The notes beneath the pieces were generated by a model. That model searched no databases. It had not been told where the DNA came from and worked only from the letters and a program-made list of their open reading frames with translations. From positions 1-52,946 of the forward strand of contig JAHFCO010000013.1 in NCBI GenBank assembly GCA_023249475.1: a DNA stretch of 52,946 bases. The letters run 5' to 3'. Of this stretch, positions 26,965 to 35,403 are shown in pieces (the first letter of the stretch is position 1; each line of letters starts with the position of its first letter). Made by a program: the position numbers and the translations under genes. This DNA comes from Bacillota bacterium. GTDB taxonomy: Bacteria > Bacillota_I > Bacilli_A > Erysipelotrichales > Erysipelotrichaceae.

Positions 26965-27218
26965 ACCGCCGCGGCTTCCGGGAAACTTTCGGAACACAGT
27001 AAAAGATGGATGTAAAATGTTGAAAATTCATGTAAATATGTAACACAAGATGGAAAAAGCGAGTATAATAGTTTCAAACCCATCGTCATTTCACAAGATT
27101 CATGAGTCGTCGTTGTACGTCTTCGATTCACTTTAACCGCTTTCCATCGAAACGCTTTTTTGTACAATCGTCATGAAGATGACACGGGAAACCGAATCGT
27201 TCTTGAAAGGAGCACTTT
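26965..27218 (+). promoter_or_regulatory. Upstream region of the subtilase gene with ATGTAA repeats
   Basis: No gene is seen in these 254 bases. A TATAAT at 27064-27069 is the best -10. Upstream of it ATGTAA occurs at 27010, 27030 and 27038. A second -10 candidate, TACAAT, is at 27163-27168. GAAAGGAG precedes the ATG at 27219. Confidence 0.45.
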
Positions 27219-28592
27219 ATGAAACGTCTCGTCTACAGCGCACTTCTCTCCCTTGCTTTGGTATTTGCTCTACTACCTGTCGGTGCCGCAAGCGCCACGG
27301 GATCCATCGGGATCAACGTTCTCTTGAAGTCGGATGTCAGTTCAAGTTTTCTCACCGAATTAGCCAAACATGGAACGGTCTTGACCGTTCTCGATGAGAT
27401 CGATGCCTTGACGATGCGTGTCAAAGCCGCCAAAGTCGCGACCATCAAAGCCCTGCCTTTCGTCGCCGCCGTTTCGACGGATGCCGTCCGTAACGGTGCA
27501 CCGGTCGATGCGGTGCTGGCGGAGGATTTCTCCGATGGTTTGAATTCATGGGATTTGGATGCCGTCAACGTCACCGAATTCGGCGCGACGGAACGTCAAG
27601 TCGATTTTGACGGAACCGGCGTGTACGTCGCGGTTCTCGACACCGGCTTGGTTGATGCCTGGCGTCAATACTTCCCTGAAGAAAGAATCGCCGAAGAATA
27701 CGCGATTTCCTTCAGCGGCGGCGGCGGTGAAGTCGGAACGGTTTCCTCTCAGAAAAACAAATGGGAACACGACCAGAACTCGCACGGAACCCATGTCACC
27801 AGTTCGATTATTGGCTACAATATGGGGACACGCGTTATTAACGGGGTCGCCCCGATGGCGAAAATCATTCCCGTCAAAGTCCTCAACCAGAACGGTTCGG
27901 GTTGGTCCTCGGTCATTGCGCAAGGCATCATGTATGTGGCTGATTTGAAAAAGGGTCCTCTGGCGGATTTCCCCGTCGTCATCAATATGAGCTTGGGTGG
28001 ATCCAGACTCGATGTCGTTGAAAAAGCCGCGATCGATTATGCGATCGAAGCGGGTGTCATCATCGTCGCTTCCGCCGGCAATGAAGGCGAAGCAGGCATG
28101 GGGTATCCCGGTGCCTATGAACCGGTCATTTCCGTCGCCGCTTCCGGATGGGTCGGCGAATGGACGGCTCCCGGCTCGTGGTGGAGAACGCTGAATGTCG
28201 CGGATCCTACCAACATCGAAGACTTCTATATCACCGATTTCTCCAGTCGTGAACTAGATGGTCAAGACCTCGACGTCGCGGCGCCGGGTTCCTGGATCGT
28301 CGGTCCCTATCAAAACAATAGCGGACAGACAAGCTTCTACTTCCTCGGCGGCACATCGATGGCCAGTCCGCACGTCGCGGGCATCGTCGCCTTGATGGTT
28401 CAAAAGAATGCATCGCTGAGTGCGTCCGAAGTCGAAGATATCCTTGAAGGATCTGCGATTCCTCTGCCTGCCGGATCTCGTACCATTACCAATTCGGATA
28501 AATCTACCTCTACGGTAAGTTGGGGCGATGACGCGAGCGGGTGGGGTCTAACGACCGCCGATGGCGCATTAGCTGCGACACCTCTAGAATAA
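27219..28592 (+). CDS. Secreted subtilisin-like serine protease (S8)
   Basis: The 457-residue protein has a Sec signal peptide (hydrophobic to about residue 20, GAASA cleavage site) and an inhibitor-I9-like propeptide (about 27-90). The subtilase domain follows, with the catalytic triad D141 (VLDTGL), H189 (HGTHV) and S380 (GTSMASPHVAG), plus the oxyanion region ASAGNEGEAG. No sortase motif, repeat or membrane anchor is visible, so it should be released. It probably supplies peptides from extracellular protein. A bidirectional terminator separates it from the convergent esterase gene. Confidence 0.95.
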   Translation: MKRLVYSALLSLALVFALLPVGAASATGSIGINVLLKSDVSSSFLTELAKHGTVLTVLDEIDALTMRVKAAKVATIKALPFVAAVSTDAVRNGAPVDAVLAEDFSDGLNSWDLDAVNVTEFGATERQVDFDGTGVYVAVLDTGLVDAWRQYFPEERIAEEYAISFSGGGGEVGTVSSQKNKWEHDQNSHGTHVTSSIIGYNMGTRVINGVAPMAKIIPVKVLNQNGSGWSSVIAQGIMYVADLKKGPLADFPVVINMSLGGSRLDVVEKAAIDYAIEAGVIIVASAGNEGEAGMGYPGAYEPVISVAASGWVGEWTAPGSWWRTLNVADPTNIEDFYITDFSSRELDGQDLDVAAPGSWIVGPYQNNSGQTSFYFLGGTSMASPHVAGIVALMVQKNASLSASEVEDILEGSAIPLPAGSRTITNSDKSTSTVSWGDDASGWGLTTADGALAATPLE

Positions 28593-28608
28593 CTATCCAT
28601 AAACAAAC

Positions 28609-28640
28609 AAAGCCCTAACCTTCATCGGTTAGGGCTTTTG
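28609..28640 (+). terminator. Bidirectional terminator between subtilase and esterase
   Basis: AAAGCCCTAACC (28609-28620) and GGTTAGGGCTTT (28627-28638) form a 12-bp stem with T-rich tails on both strands. Confidence 0.88.
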
Positions 28641-28654
28641 TCTGCTTGGTTGAT

Positions 28655-29566
28655 TTACCTTGGTTTTCCTGGTTTGACCGGAACCGTCGACGCATTCACC
28701 AACAGATCATAGATCATTTGATGACCGGCATCGGTCGGATGGGGGTCGTAGGTCGGCGGGACGGCGGTCATGTTGAAGCCGACCAGTGGAACCGTTCCCG
28801 TATAGGATGCATAGGCGGCATAGACGTCGACGACCGTGTATCCGTAGGTCGATGCCCTCGCCTTCAACTCGTTGTTGATTTGTACGATGTACGAATCGAT
28901 AAAGTTGTGCAATTGCGAATTGCCATAGACCGGATTGAAGACCGTCAGGAAATAAATCTTGGCGTTGGGGGCCAATCCTTTGATCCCCGTGATCATCGCG
29001 GGAAGATCCGCCTTGAAGTCGGCGACACCGGCGGCGAAGGCGACTTTCAGTTCGCTTCCCGGAAGTAGGATCTGCCAGAACAGTGCGGTTTCCAATCGGC
29101 CGGGATCCGCATTGACCGCAAGGGTCAGCTTGTTGAGGAAGTCCGGATCGTCAATGGCGACGCCATACATCGCCGCAACGTAACCGATGAACGGACCCAA
29201 GAGGTTGTTTCCACCGATGCTGACGGTGACGACGCTTGAACCCGGAAGGGCGGCGCGTGTCGACGTCAAGAGGGTGGTCCCGTTGATTTCATCCAACAAT
29301 TGCGACGACGTCAAGCCGGGGAGCGCGGAATTGACACCGGAGTACGGTGCACCTGCACTGACGGCTTTGGCTTGAAGATAAGCGGAGTACTTGGTGAAAT
29401 AATCGTTGCCGGGCGTGGCGCTCATTCCATATCCGATCGAATCCCCCGATCCGACATAACGGACGGCGACCGCCGGTTTGACCGGTCTGCCGGCCGCGAC
29501 GGAAAGCGGGAACGCGATGAGAAGAAACAGGCTGAGAAACAGAGTGAATCCACGACGAAGTTTCAT
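28655..29566 (-). CDS. Secreted SGNH/GDSL-family esterase or lipase
   Basis: With the start at 29566 after GGGAGG, the protein is 303 residues. It has a Sec signal peptide (hydrophobic 8-24, cleavage near VAAG). The SGNH blocks are present: block I GSGDSIGYG with the nucleophile S43, block III SIGGNNLLG, and block V DPHPTDAGH with the Asp/His pair. Its insertions are typical of B. subtilis YpmR-like secreted GDSL proteins. Lipids, acetylated glycans or wall polymers are possible substrates. It has its own promoter and converges with the subtilase gene. Confidence 0.9.
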   Translation of the reverse strand: MKLRRGFTLFLSLFLLIAFPLSVAAGRPVKPAVAVRYVGSGDSIGYGMSATPGNDYFTKYSAYLQAKAVSAGAPYSGVNSALPGLTSSQLLDEINGTTLLTSTRAALPGSSVVTVSIGGNNLLGPFIGYVAAMYGVAIDDPDFLNKLTLAVNADPGRLETALFWQILLPGSELKVAFAAGVADFKADLPAMITGIKGLAPNAKIYFLTVFNPVYGNSQLHNFIDSYIVQINNELKARASTYGYTVVDVYAAYASYTGTVPLVGFNMTAVPPTYDPHPTDAGHQMIYDLLVNASTVPVKPGKPR

Positions 29567-29626
29567 GTTTCGACCTCCCTTAGGTACGAAAACCTCCATG
29601 ATAATCAACATCCAATCTCTACCCAT

Positions 29627-29655
29627 ACAGTAGTCCCGAAATCGTTAAATGTCAA
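29627..29655 (-). promoter_or_regulatory. Promoter of the SGNH esterase gene
   Basis: On the minus strand TTGACA (29655-29650) and TACTGT (29632-29627) are spaced by 17 bases. Confidence 0.65.
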
Positions 29656-29725
29656 CTTTTTGGAGTACATGGTCTGAATTAAGACAATGCCAAACGACGA
29701 TAAAAAAAGACAAGCACGGCTTGTC

Positions 29726-30292
29726 CTAGAAGATGAAGTACGATGCCAGACCAATGAGCCCGCCGATCGTCACGATCCCCAGGGTGTCGACCTTCGTTTT
29801 TGAACTGATGAGGAGTCCGACAAGGAAGGTCAGGATCGCGACGACGTTGAAGGAAGAACCTTCCATCCCCGGCCACGCCCCGTTGAACAATGAAGTTTGG
29901 ATCAAAGCGAGGGAAGCGATCAGGATCAGTCCGACGATCGCCGGACGAAGTCCGCTCAGGATCGCTTGGATGAAGGCCAGGTCGGAATGTTTGAAGAAGT
30001 AGTATCCCAAGATCAGAATGAGGATGAACGAAGGAAGGACGGAACCCAGGGTCGCGACGACGCCCCCCATGAACCCTGCCATCTTGACCCCGACGAAGGT
30101 CGCGGAGTTCAGAATGATCGGACCGGGTGTCATTTGCGAAATCGAGGTGACATCCGCCAATTCGACGATCGTGATCCACTGTCTTTCTTCGACGACATAC
30201 CGCGTGATCAAGGGCATGACCGCGTATCCGCCCCCGAAGGCGGTCGAACCGATCGTCAGGAAGGTGACGAACAAATCCCAAAGCATCGCCAT
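29726..30292 (-). CDS. Chromate-transporter (CHR) family protein, second half
   Basis: The start at 30292 follows GGAGG and gives 188 residues with five or six membrane segments. The CHR-domain signature is present: TIGSTAFGGGYAVMPLI near the N-terminus and ISQMTPGPIILNSATFVG near 50-70. It forms a split transporter with the gene just upstream, one base away. Full ChrA proteins carry both halves in one chain. Despite the name, such pairs in Bacillota may carry other oxyanions, and chromate export is only one possibility. Confidence 0.87.
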   Translation of the reverse strand: MAMLWDLFVTFLTIGSTAFGGGYAVMPLITRYVVEERQWITIVELADVTSISQMTPGPIILNSATFVGVKMAGFMGGVVATLGSVLPSFILILILGYYFFKHSDLAFIQAILSGLRPAIVGLILIASLALIQTSLFNGAWPGMEGSSFNVVAILTFLVGLLISSKTKVDTLGIVTIGGLIGLASYFIF

Positions 30293-30293
30293 G

Positions 30294-30863
30294 TCAGAGA
30301 CCTCCTTTAAGGACCAAGGTCTTGAAGACTCTGAAGTAGAAGAAACCGATCGCACCCGCCGATAGAATCAAGGCGACGGTCGGGACATCGGTAAAGTAAC
30401 CGATCAGGAAGATGGAACTCATCATCAAAAGTGAGAATATCTTGTTGCTTTTCAATGCCCCTTTGGCCATATTGAACGTCGCATACAGCATGATGGCGCT
30501 GACGGCGCCGCGCATTCCGTTGAGGACGGCCTGGATGATTTGGTTGGACTGGAATTCGGCGTAGAAGTAGAAGACCGCCGTGATGATGAACAAGGGGGGG
30601 AGGATGGCTCCGATGAACGAAACGAGCGCGCCGGTTTTACCGCGTAGGCGATACCCGACCAAGACCGATGCGTTGACCGCCATGGCGCCCGGGACGGAAG
30701 GGCAAAGCGCGATCAGGTTCAGCATTTCTTCTTCGCTGAGATAGCCCCACTTTTCCACGTAGGTTTTCGAAATGACGGGGATGATCGAATACCCGCCGCC
30801 GAAGGTCACCATGTTGATTTTGAAGAAGGAGGAAGCTAGACGGAATAAGCTTGGTTTTTCCAT
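30294..30863 (-). CDS. Chromate-transporter (CHR) family protein, first half
   Basis: The 189-residue membrane protein carries KINMVTFGGGYSIIPVI and a proline-rich LCPSVPGAMAVNASVLVG block, the CHR-domain marks, with five or six hydrophobic segments. Only one base separates its stop from the next start, so the two halves are made together. It is divergent from a LysR regulator at 30961, and the shared 97-base spacer contains a perfect palindrome. Confidence 0.87.
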   Translation of the reverse strand: MEKPSLFRLASSFFKINMVTFGGGYSIIPVISKTYVEKWGYLSEEEMLNLIALCPSVPGAMAVNASVLVGYRLRGKTGALVSFIGAILPPLFIITAVFYFYAEFQSNQIIQAVLNGMRGAVSAIMLYATFNMAKGALKSNKIFSLLMMSSIFLIGYFTDVPTVALILSAGAIGFFYFRVFKTLVLKGGL

Positions 30864-30885
30864 AGAATCACCTCAGGGTTATTGT

Positions 30886-30900
30886 ATATGAAATTCATAT
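30886..30900. promoter_or_regulatory. Palindromic LysR-type operator between chr genes and lysR
   Basis: ATATGAA-A-TTCATAT is a perfect palindrome containing the T-N11-A pattern of LysR sites. The AT-rich bases around it supply -10 elements such as TATAAT on the plus strand (30905-30910 and 30915-30920). Confidence 0.6.
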
Positions 30901-30960
30901 GATTGTATAATAAGAATATAATAAAATAAATATATAAAAATCTTATGGAAAGGAAGAACG

Positions 30961-31833
30961 ATGAGGAAACTACGGATTTTCAAAGAGGTCGCGGACAGCG
31001 GAAGCGTCTCCCTGGCCGCCAAGCGATTGCATATGGCGCAGCCGGCAGTCAGTTTGGCGATCAAAGAGTTGGAAGAAGAATACGGTTGCGCATTGTTCGA
31101 GCGGCTGGCGCGTCGCTTTTATATCACGCAGAGCGGAAGGGTGCTGCTGGGTCATGTGAATGAACTGGTCCGCGAGTACAACGCGATGGAACAAGCCATG
31201 AAGCAACCCGTGCGGGATCAGGAAATGAGGGTCGGCGTCGGGGTCGCCAGTTCCCACGGACGCTTCATCGATGCGATGAAGTGGATCCAGAAGAACCATC
31301 CTCAATGGCACATCCGGGTCGATGTCCACATCTCCCCCGTGATCCAGAAAATGGTGTTGGAGAACGAAGCCGACGTGGGGATCATCGAAGGCCAGTCGAC
31401 GTATCCGCAACTGCTGACCCGCACCCTTTTTACGGAAGACGTGGTGCTTCTGGGAAGCATGGCGTCGACGGTGGAGTCGATCCACGTGAAGGGGTTGGCG
31501 GAACTCCCGATGATCCTCAGGGAAGCCGAAAGCAGCAACCGGGCTTACATCGATGAAATGATGGCGCAGAAAGGCATCCATCTGAATGTGGTCTGGAGCA
31601 GCTCGTCGATCGAAATCATCAAGCGGGCGGTCTCGGAAGGGTTGGGCTACACCTTGTTGCCCCGGGGTGTCGCCTTGGAGAACATCCAAAGCGGACAGCT
31701 TAAACTAATCAGACTGGACGGCATCGAACTGAAACGAACGGTCAGTTGGGTCATGCATCGCGACAAGGCGATGACCTTACCGATCGAGACGTTGCTGAAA
31801 CGAATCGAGGAAAACGAAGATGAAAGCAAGTAA
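30961..31833 (+). CDS. LysR-family transcriptional regulator
   Basis: The 290-residue regulator has the LysR winged helix at residues 1-60 (FKEVADSGSVSLAAKRLHMA, QPAVSLAIKELEEEYG) and a periplasmic-binding-like effector domain (about 85-285). It is divergent from the chr transporter pair, the usual layout for a LysR gene and its target. The effector is unknown. The start follows GGAAAGGAAG. Its last 14 bases overlap the nuclease gene, so both are on one transcript. Confidence 0.92.
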   Translation: MRKLRIFKEVADSGSVSLAAKRLHMAQPAVSLAIKELEEEYGCALFERLARRFYITQSGRVLLGHVNELVREYNAMEQAMKQPVRDQEMRVGVGVASSHGRFIDAMKWIQKNHPQWHIRVDVHISPVIQKMVLENEADVGIIEGQSTYPQLLTRTLFTEDVVLLGSMASTVESIHVKGLAELPMILREAESSNRAYIDEMMAQKGIHLNVVWSSSSIEIIKRAVSEGLGYTLLPRGVALENIQSGQLKLIRLDGIELKRTVSWVMHRDKAMTLPIETLLKRIEENEDESK

Positions 31834-32326
31834 GGGCATCCTGACACTCTGTATCGTCTTGTTTCTTAGCGCATGCACCCTGACCCAATCGGTCGTGGAG
31901 CGCGCGACCTTCATCCGTGTGGTCGATGGCGACACGATCGTGGTCGATCGCGGGAAGGGGAGTGAAACCGTGCGGTTGATCGGGATCAACGCACCGGAAT
32001 CCGTCCATAACAATCCCGACTATAATACCGAAGACGGAAGGAAGTCCTCCGCGTTTTTGAAGCAACGGATGGAAGACGTCGCCTTCGTCTATCTTGAGAA
32101 AGATGTCAACGAGACGGACAAGTACGGAAGACTGCTGAGATATGTGTGGATCATGGAACCGAAAGCGTTCGACGAAGACGAAATCCGGGGAAGGATGCTG
32201 AACGCGATCATCCTGCTTGAAGGATATGCGCAAGGGGTGACCTATCAACCCGATGTCCAGTATCAAACCTACTTCACCGAATTCACGCAAGAAGCCAGGG
32301 AAAACAACAAGGGTCTATGGGAATAG
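31820..32326 (+). CDS. Lipoprotein thermonuclease (SNase-like)
   Basis: The 168-residue protein has a lipoprotein signal with lipobox LFLSAC (C19) and a staphylococcal-nuclease OB-fold. The catalytic set is present: VVDGDTIVV, VRLIGINAPE with the Arg and Glu, and DKYGRLLRYVW with the second Arg. It would degrade DNA or RNA at the outer face of the membrane, perhaps for nucleotide salvage. It overlaps the LysR gene by 14 bases, so a single promoter serves both. A weak hairpin and T-run sit at its end. Confidence 0.9.
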   Translation: MKASKGILTLCIVLFLSACTLTQSVVERATFIRVVDGDTIVVDRGKGSETVRLIGINAPESVHNNPDYNTEDGRKSSAFLKQRMEDVAFVYLEKDVNETDKYGRLLRYVWIMEPKAFDEDEIRGRMLNAIILLEGYAQGVTYQPDVQYQTYFTEFTQEARENNKGLWE

Positions 32327-32407
32327 ATCCTTTTTTATACCGAATTTATAGGGTGCTTTCCGTCTTAACATCTTTTTTATACCCAAAAAGATACAATATT
32401 CCCTGTG

Positions 32408-32423
32408 AAGGACAACCGTCCTT
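32408..32423 (+). other. Hairpin in the trkA leader
   Basis: AAGGAC-AACC-GTCCTT pairs just before the AAGGGAG ribosome binding site. The CCTT arm could alternatively pair with that site, so a small RNA switch is conceivable. Confidence 0.3.
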
Positions 32424-32437
32424 TTAAGGGAGATACC

Positions 32438-33082
32438 ATGTATATCGTAATCGTAGGATGCGGGAAGATCGGATCCATCGTCGCCAAAGAATTGGCGAAC
32501 CAGAATCATAACATTTCCGTCGTCGAACGCGACGGGGATAAGTTGTACGCCTTGGGTCAGGGGTTCAACGGTTTCATCACCAAAGGCATCGAATTCGACC
32601 ATGACAATCTGATCGGGGCCGGGATCGAAAAAGCCGACGCGGTGTTGGCGCTGACCGACGACGACAACATCAACATCACCGTTTCCTTGGTGGCGACCAA
32701 GATTTTCAACGTGAAACGGGTCATCGCCCAAGTGGTCGATCCGGGACGCCGCCATGTCTACGACGCCCTCAACATCGAAGTGATCAGTCCCATCCGCATG
32801 GGTGTCAATTCGTTGCTGGGTCGGATGGCGCTCGCCACCACCGAGAAACTTTCCCAATTGGGGCAAGGGTATGAAGTCGTCCGCGTCGTGAACCATCGCG
32901 AGCCCAACTTTTCGGTCGAGGAACTGGAAAGCAAGACGGAATCAATCGTTTCCGCGATCGAAAGGGACGGCACGGTCATTCTTCCCGTGCTCAAACACAG
33001 TAAAATCAAGGAAGGCGACGGACTCGTCGTCACCCTGCATGTCAAGAACCGTCAAAAACTACATGACTACGTGAAGGAGTAA
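32438..33082 (+). CDS. trkA: TrkA-type potassium uptake regulatory subunit (first)
   Basis: The start at 32438 follows AAGGGAG, and an upstream in-frame GTG lies before that site. The 214-residue cytoplasmic protein has an RCK/TrkA-N Rossmann domain, with the nucleotide loop GCGKIGS at residues 7-13 and the acidic end of strand two in VVERDGDKL. A TrkA-C domain follows (about 130-214). Such subunits bind NAD(H) or ATP and gate TrkH. It starts the trk operon, 3 bases from a second TrkA gene. Confidence 0.92.
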   Translation: MYIVIVGCGKIGSIVAKELANQNHNISVVERDGDKLYALGQGFNGFITKGIEFDHDNLIGAGIEKADAVLALTDDDNINITVSLVATKIFNVKRVIAQVVDPGRRHVYDALNIEVISPIRMGVNSLLGRMALATTEKLSQLGQGYEVVRVVNHREPNFSVEELESKTESIVSAIERDGTVILPVLKHSKIKEGDGLVVTLHVKNRQKLHDYVKE

Positions 33083-33085
33083 AAC

Positions 33086-33745
33086 ATGAAAGCAATCATC
33101 GTCGGTGGCGGGAAGGTCGGCTATTATCTGGTCAAGACCCTCAATGAGAAGGGGATGGAAATCACCCTGATCGAGAAGGACCCGCTGACCGCCCAGCGGA
33201 TTTCCGAAGAGTTGAATATCGAAGTGCAATGCGGCGATGGTTCTGACATCGACGTTTTAAACGACGCGGGGATTCAGAAGGTGGAGTTGGTCGCGGCGGT
33301 GACAGGGAGCGACGAGGAAAACCTCGTGGTCTGCCAGATCGCCAAAGCCAGTTTCAACGTGGCGAAAACCATCGCCCGCATCAACAATCCGAAGAACATC
33401 GAAATGTTTAAGGCGTTGGGCGTCGACAAGACGGTCTGCAGCACGGAAGTCATCGCCGACCTGATCGAATACGAAGTGGACAACGACTCGGTGAGAATCG
33501 TCCAAACCTTCGAAATGGGTTCGATGGTGTTGGCCGAAGTCCACATCCGACCGACCTCGAAATGGTTGGACCTCCCCATCAAGGCCATCAATCTTCCCTT
33601 GGACTGCGTCGTCGTGTCGATCGTCCGCAACGGTAAAGTCATCTATCCGCGCGGGGATTCGGAACTCCACCTCAACGACGAAGTATTGGTCGTCACCGAC
33701 AAAGAAAGCATGCAGACGCTCCGTAAGAGCGTATGCAAGGGATAA
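33086..33745 (+). CDS. trkA: TrkA-type potassium uptake regulatory subunit (second)
   Basis: The 219-residue protein repeats the RCK layout: VGGGKVGYYL at residues 6-15, IEKDPLTAQRI at the ribose-binding acidic residue, AAVTGSDEENLV, and a TrkA-C domain ending near VTDKESM. Two separate TrkA chains may form a mixed gating ring, in place of the duplicated TrkA chain of enterobacteria. It is 3 bases from the first TrkA gene and 3 bases before a 44-residue membrane peptide gene. Confidence 0.92.
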   Translation: MKAIIVGGGKVGYYLVKTLNEKGMEITLIEKDPLTAQRISEELNIEVQCGDGSDIDVLNDAGIQKVELVAAVTGSDEENLVVCQIAKASFNVAKTIARINNPKNIEMFKALGVDKTVCSTEVIADLIEYEVDNDSVRIVQTFEMGSMVLAEVHIRPTSKWLDLPIKAINLPLDCVVVSIVRNGKVIYPRGDSELHLNDEVLVVTDKESMQTLRKSVCKG

Positions 33746-33748
33746 GCT

Positions 33749-33883
33749 ATGAAACGCTTTACTTTCAACAAGGCGACATTCAAGTCGGATGCGCTCGGTT
33801 ATGCCAGCGAGATCGGATGGATGGTCCTCTATACGATCGCCTTGTTTCTCTTGACCTGGATCATCTCGGTGATCCCATGGTAA
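33749..33883 (+). CDS. 44-residue single-span membrane peptide in the trk operon
   Basis: The frame starts MKRFTFNKATFK and ends SVIPW. Residues 1-22 are polar and basic, and 23-44 form one hydrophobic span (WMVLYTIALFLLTWIISV). AAGGG lies seven bases before its ATG. Its end overlaps the TrkH start by seven bases (ATGGTAA), so TrkH is likely coupled to it. TrkH itself has no strong ribosome binding site, which argues that the peptide is translated. I know no family. A small transporter subunit of the KdpF kind is a fair hypothesis. Confidence 0.65.
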   Translation: MKRFTFNKATFKSDALGYASEIGWMVLYTIALFLLTWIISVIPW

Positions 33884-35403
33884 AGGAAATCAAACACCCC
33901 ACCCTTGGGATCATTTCGTATTACACCGGCTACATCATCGTCGGTATGAGTCTGTTCATGATTTTCCCTGCGCTTGTTTCGACGATCTTCGGCGAATGGA
34001 ACGTCGTTCTCGACTTCCTGATTTCATTGTTCATCTCCTTGAGCCTAGGCATGACCATGGTGTTGTTCGGTCGCAATACCCGCCTGCAAAACGGTAAATT
34101 GATGTGGAAGCACGGATTCGTCGTGGCTTCCTTGTCTTGGTTCGTTCTGATGTTTCTTTGCGCCATTCCGTATCTGCTCAGCGGCCACATGAACTCGTTG
34201 CTTGACGCGACCTTCGACGTCATGAGCGGATTCACCACCACCGGCGTGTTCCTGCTTCAGGACCTCGACCATGTCTCCGTCGGTTTGAATCTCTGGCGTC
34301 ATATGCTGACGTTCATCGGCGGCCAAGGGATGGTGGTCCTTGCGCTTTCTTTCCTGGTTCGCGAAATGGCAGGGGCGTACAAGTTCTATGTCGGCGAAGG
34401 GAAGGATGTCGCCCTGGTCCCCAACGTTCGCGGGACCACGCAAATCATCTGGATCATCAGTCTGGTCTACCTGGTCATCGGGACGATTGTCTTGTTCATC
34501 AACGGGGTATTGATCGGATTGAATCCGACCAACGCCTTTTTCCATGGACTTTATATTTTCATGGCGGGTTGGAGTACGGGCGGTTTCGCACCGAATCTGC
34601 AGAACATCATGTACTATCACAGTTTCTCCTATGAAATCGTTACGATCGTCTTCTTCGTACTCGGTTCGATGAACTTCGGTCTGCATTACGCGATCATCAA
34701 GGGCAAGAAGATGGAGTTTCTGAAGAACATCGAAATGCAAAGTTTCATCATCTCTTCGTTTGTCGGATCCGCCATCGCGGCGGTCGCCTTGGCGAAGTCC
34801 GGACTCTATACGGATTCGATTTCCCTCTTCCGACGCGTCGTCTACAACATCGTTTCCGCCAACACCACGACCGGCTTCGGATCGATCTTCGCCCGCCAGT
34901 TCATCTTGGAATGGGGGCCGTTGGGCATGCTTGCGATCACCATCGTCATGTTGATCGGCGGAAGCGCCTGTTCGACCGCCGGCGGATTCAAAGGCTTGCG
35001 TGTCGGCATCGTCGTCAAAGCGTTTTTCGCGGATATGCGCAAACTTCTGACATCGGAACGCCGCGTCAAGATCGAAAAGTATCATCACATCAAAGACATG
35101 GTGTTGGACGACGCGATCGTGCGTACCTCAAGCATGATCATCTTTCTCTATCTTCTCATGTTCATCGGGGCGACGATGTTGGGGGCGTATTTCGGCTATC
35201 CCGTCGTCGATTCGATGTTCGAAGCGGCATCCATCAGCGGTAACGTTGGTCTTTCGGTCGGCATCACCGCGACGACCATGCCTTCGGCGATGAAAGTCTA
35301 CTATATTCTTGCGATGTATCTCGGCCGCTTGGAATTCCTTTCGGTGTTCGCACTGATCGGCGTCATGGCGCAAGGAGTGAAAACATGGTTAAAAAGAGCG
35401 TAG
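33877..35403 (+). CDS. trkH: TrkH/KtrB-type potassium transporter membrane subunit
   Basis: With the start at 33877 (MVKEIKHPTLG) the protein has 508 residues and the four-fold M1-P-M2 plan of Trk channels. Selectivity-filter regions with conserved Gly are visible: FDVMSGFTTTGVF, FMAGWSTGGFAPN, VSANTTTGFGSIF and EAASISGNVGLSVG. The length is near TrkH. The start overlaps the small peptide gene, and the stop overlaps the next gene by 19 bases. It imports K+ with the two TrkA chains. A KdpE/KdpD pair 2 kb away could supply potassium or turgor sensing. Confidence 0.95.
   Translation: MVKEIKHPTLGIISYYTGYIIVGMSLFMIFPALVSTIFGEWNVVLDFLISLFISLSLGMTMVLFGRNTRLQNGKLMWKHGFVVASLSWFVLMFLCAIPYLLSGHMNSLLDATFDVMSGFTTTGVFLLQDLDHVSVGLNLWRHMLTFIGGQGMVVLALSFLVREMAGAYKFYVGEGKDVALVPNVRGTTQIIWIISLVYLVIGTIVLFINGVLIGLNPTNAFFHGLYIFMAGWSTGGFAPNLQNIMYYHSFSYEIVTIVFFVLGSMNFGLHYAIIKGKKMEFLKNIEMQSFIISSFVGSAIAAVALAKSGLYTDSISLFRRVVYNIVSANTTTGFGSIFARQFILEWGPLGMLAITIVMLIGGSACSTAGGFKGLRVGIVVKAFFADMRKLLTSERRVKIEKYHHIKDMVLDDAIVRTSSMIIFLYLLMFIGATMLGAYFGYPVVDSMFEAASISGNVGLSVGITATTMPSAMKVYYILAMYLGRLEFLSVFALIGVMAQGVKTWLKRA

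Noticed and set aside
29726-30863. A single chrA gene broken by a frameshift
   Set aside because: Each half has its own CHR signature, ribosome binding site and proper start and stop, the normal short-chain pair.
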